Source: Treponema sp. (GTDB lineage: Bacteria > Spirochaetota > Spirochaetia > Treponematales > Treponemataceae). From it: a stretch of 44,109 nucleotides of DNA. Position 1 is the stretch's first letter; every line of letters starts with the position of its first letter. Location: contig JAFZRP010000045.1 in assembly GCA_017619795.1 (NCBI GenBank), positions 1 through 44,109 of the forward strand, read 5' to 3'. The notes beneath the pieces were generated by a model. That model saw only the letters and a list, made by a program, of their open reading frames with translations. It was not told the DNA's origin and did not search any database. Below are positions 43,141 through 44,109 of the stretch, piece after piece. A program made the translations under genes and the position numbers.

Positions 43141-44109
43141 TGAAAAAAACATTAGTAGGGTTGTTAATCGTTTCATTGTTAGCAACTTCATTATTTGCCG
43201 CACCTAAAAAAGCTAAGAAAGCTAAGAAAGGTAAAAACAAGGGAATGAACATTTCTGTATTTACTATCCAGCAGCGCGAGCAGCCACCTGCAGACAACAA
43301 GGCTTACAAATGGATAGAAGATAACTTTGGCGTAACATTCTCTTGGGATATCCTCGTTGGTGATAAAGACCAGAAAATTGGTGTACTTATCGCTTCTGGC
43401 GACCTTCCTGACCTCGTAGAAGTAGACTCAGAGAAGTTCCAGGGTGCTGGATGTCTTCGCGACCTTAAACCACTCGTAGAAAAATATGCTCCTAACCTGA
43501 TGAAGCACTATTCTACAGCTTGGAAGAAAATGATCGACCAGGATTCAGAGAAAGATGCAAACGGAAAAATCATTAAAGAGCACATCTACTCTCTTCCTAA
43601 CTATGGTGTATATGACGGTGTTCCTTCTGATACATACTACAACCAGAATGGTTGGTGGATTCAGAAAGCTGTTCTTAAAGAGTTCGGATATCCTGTAATC
43701 AAGACTATTGATCAGTACTTCGATCTTCTTGAAAAATATTACAAGAAATATCCTACAATTGATGGTATGCCAACAATTCCTTTCAATATCATCACAGCTG
43801 ACTGGGAAGCATTTGACCTCTGGAACCCACCTAACTTCTTGGCTGGATATCCAAACGATGGTAACGGACACGTTACTCTTGAAAATGGTAAATATGTTTA
43901 CACAGATAACTTTGCTGATGAAAACGCTCACAGATGGTTCAAACTTGCTAACGGATATTTCCAGCGTGGTTTGATCGATCCAGCTTCTTTCACAGACAAC
44001 CGTGACCAGTACTATGCTAAGATCGCTCAGGGTCGTGTACTTGGTATGTTCATTCAGGGATGGCAGTTCATGGGCGAACCAGAACAGACACTCTGGACAG
44101 CAGGAAAAG
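43141..44109 (+). CDS. Extracellular sugar-binding protein of an ABC importer (partial)
   Basis: The open frame runs off the right edge after 323 residues. It has a signal peptide (MKKTLVGLLIVSLLATSLFA), a Lys/Ala-rich linker (KKAKKAKKGKNKG), then a type-1 solute-binding fold with ADNKAYKWIEDNFGVTF, VLIASGDLPDLVE and GWWIQKAVLKEFGYP, like LplA-type oligosaccharide-binding proteins. AAAGGAGGA (43127-43135) gives a strong ribosome binding site. The codon use is highly biased toward C-ending codons, suggesting strong expression. Permease genes would be expected just beyond the window. A role in importing the products of the neighbouring hydrolases is inferred. Confidence 0.88.

Overview
The window looks like chromosome from a gut- or rumen-type Treponema (Spirochaetota). 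This is inferred from the moderately AT-rich core genes, a GTP-type PEP carboxykinase, plant-polysaccharide (arabinan/xylan-type) enzymes and secreted esterases beside a sugar-binding lipoprotein-like protein. No rRNA is present and no database search could be run, so the genus is a judgement rather than a result.

Layout. (1) 1-2172: tail of an upstream gene, mannose-1-phosphate guanylyltransferase, and an aldose-1-epimerase-like gene on the minus strand. (2) 2288-7433 (minus): a tightly overlapping, very AT-rich four-gene cassette made of a SAMHD1/dGTPase-like HD protein, a DNA methyltransferase, a guanylate kinase-like/dCTP deaminase-fold/membrane fusion, and an FAD protein with a Cys cluster. 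(3) 7600-8968 (plus): a divergent three-gene module ending in a SecB-like chaperone. (4) 9022-9906: rmlD, followed by a dead IS30-family transposase. (5) 11121-16096: a RADAR anti-phage system (rdrA, rdrB). (6) 16274-21424: a second candidate defence cassette made of an N6-adenine-type methyltransferase, a double GHKL ATPase/histidine kinase, a receiver-domain protein and an HNH nuclease. (7) 21665-23119: a toxin-antitoxin-chaperone (TAC) module of MqsR/MqsA/SecB-like type. (8) 23257-29314: rmlA, rmlC and rmlB, then a Wzz-like and a Wza/SLBB-like envelope polysaccharide export pair. (9) 29424-34421: PEP carboxykinase, a membrane protein, a tRNA with CAU anticodon, an AAA/DUF4143 ATPase and adenylate kinase. 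(10) 34473-44109: a carbohydrate locus with a GH127/146 beta-L-arabinofuranosidase, a GH43 enzyme, an AraC regulator, two esterases and the start of a solute-binding protein.

How it works together. The core theme of the left two thirds is nucleotide-sugar and surface polysaccharide synthesis (GDP-mannose, dTDP-rhamnose, chain-length control, export). It has been used as a landing site for mobile defence genes: rmlD is separated from rmlACB by about 13 kb of defence genes and from the guanylyltransferase by another 7 kb. The right part is a polysaccharide-degradation locus.

The strongest candidates for something undescribed are the HD/methyltransferase/Gmk-dCD/FAD cassette (2288-7433), the methyltransferase/GHKL-kinase/receiver/HNH cassette (16274-21424), the SecB-chaperone module with unfamiliar partners (7600-8968), and a structured repeat of about 150 bp with compensatory base changes flanking the GH43 gene (37741-37893 and 39481-39633).
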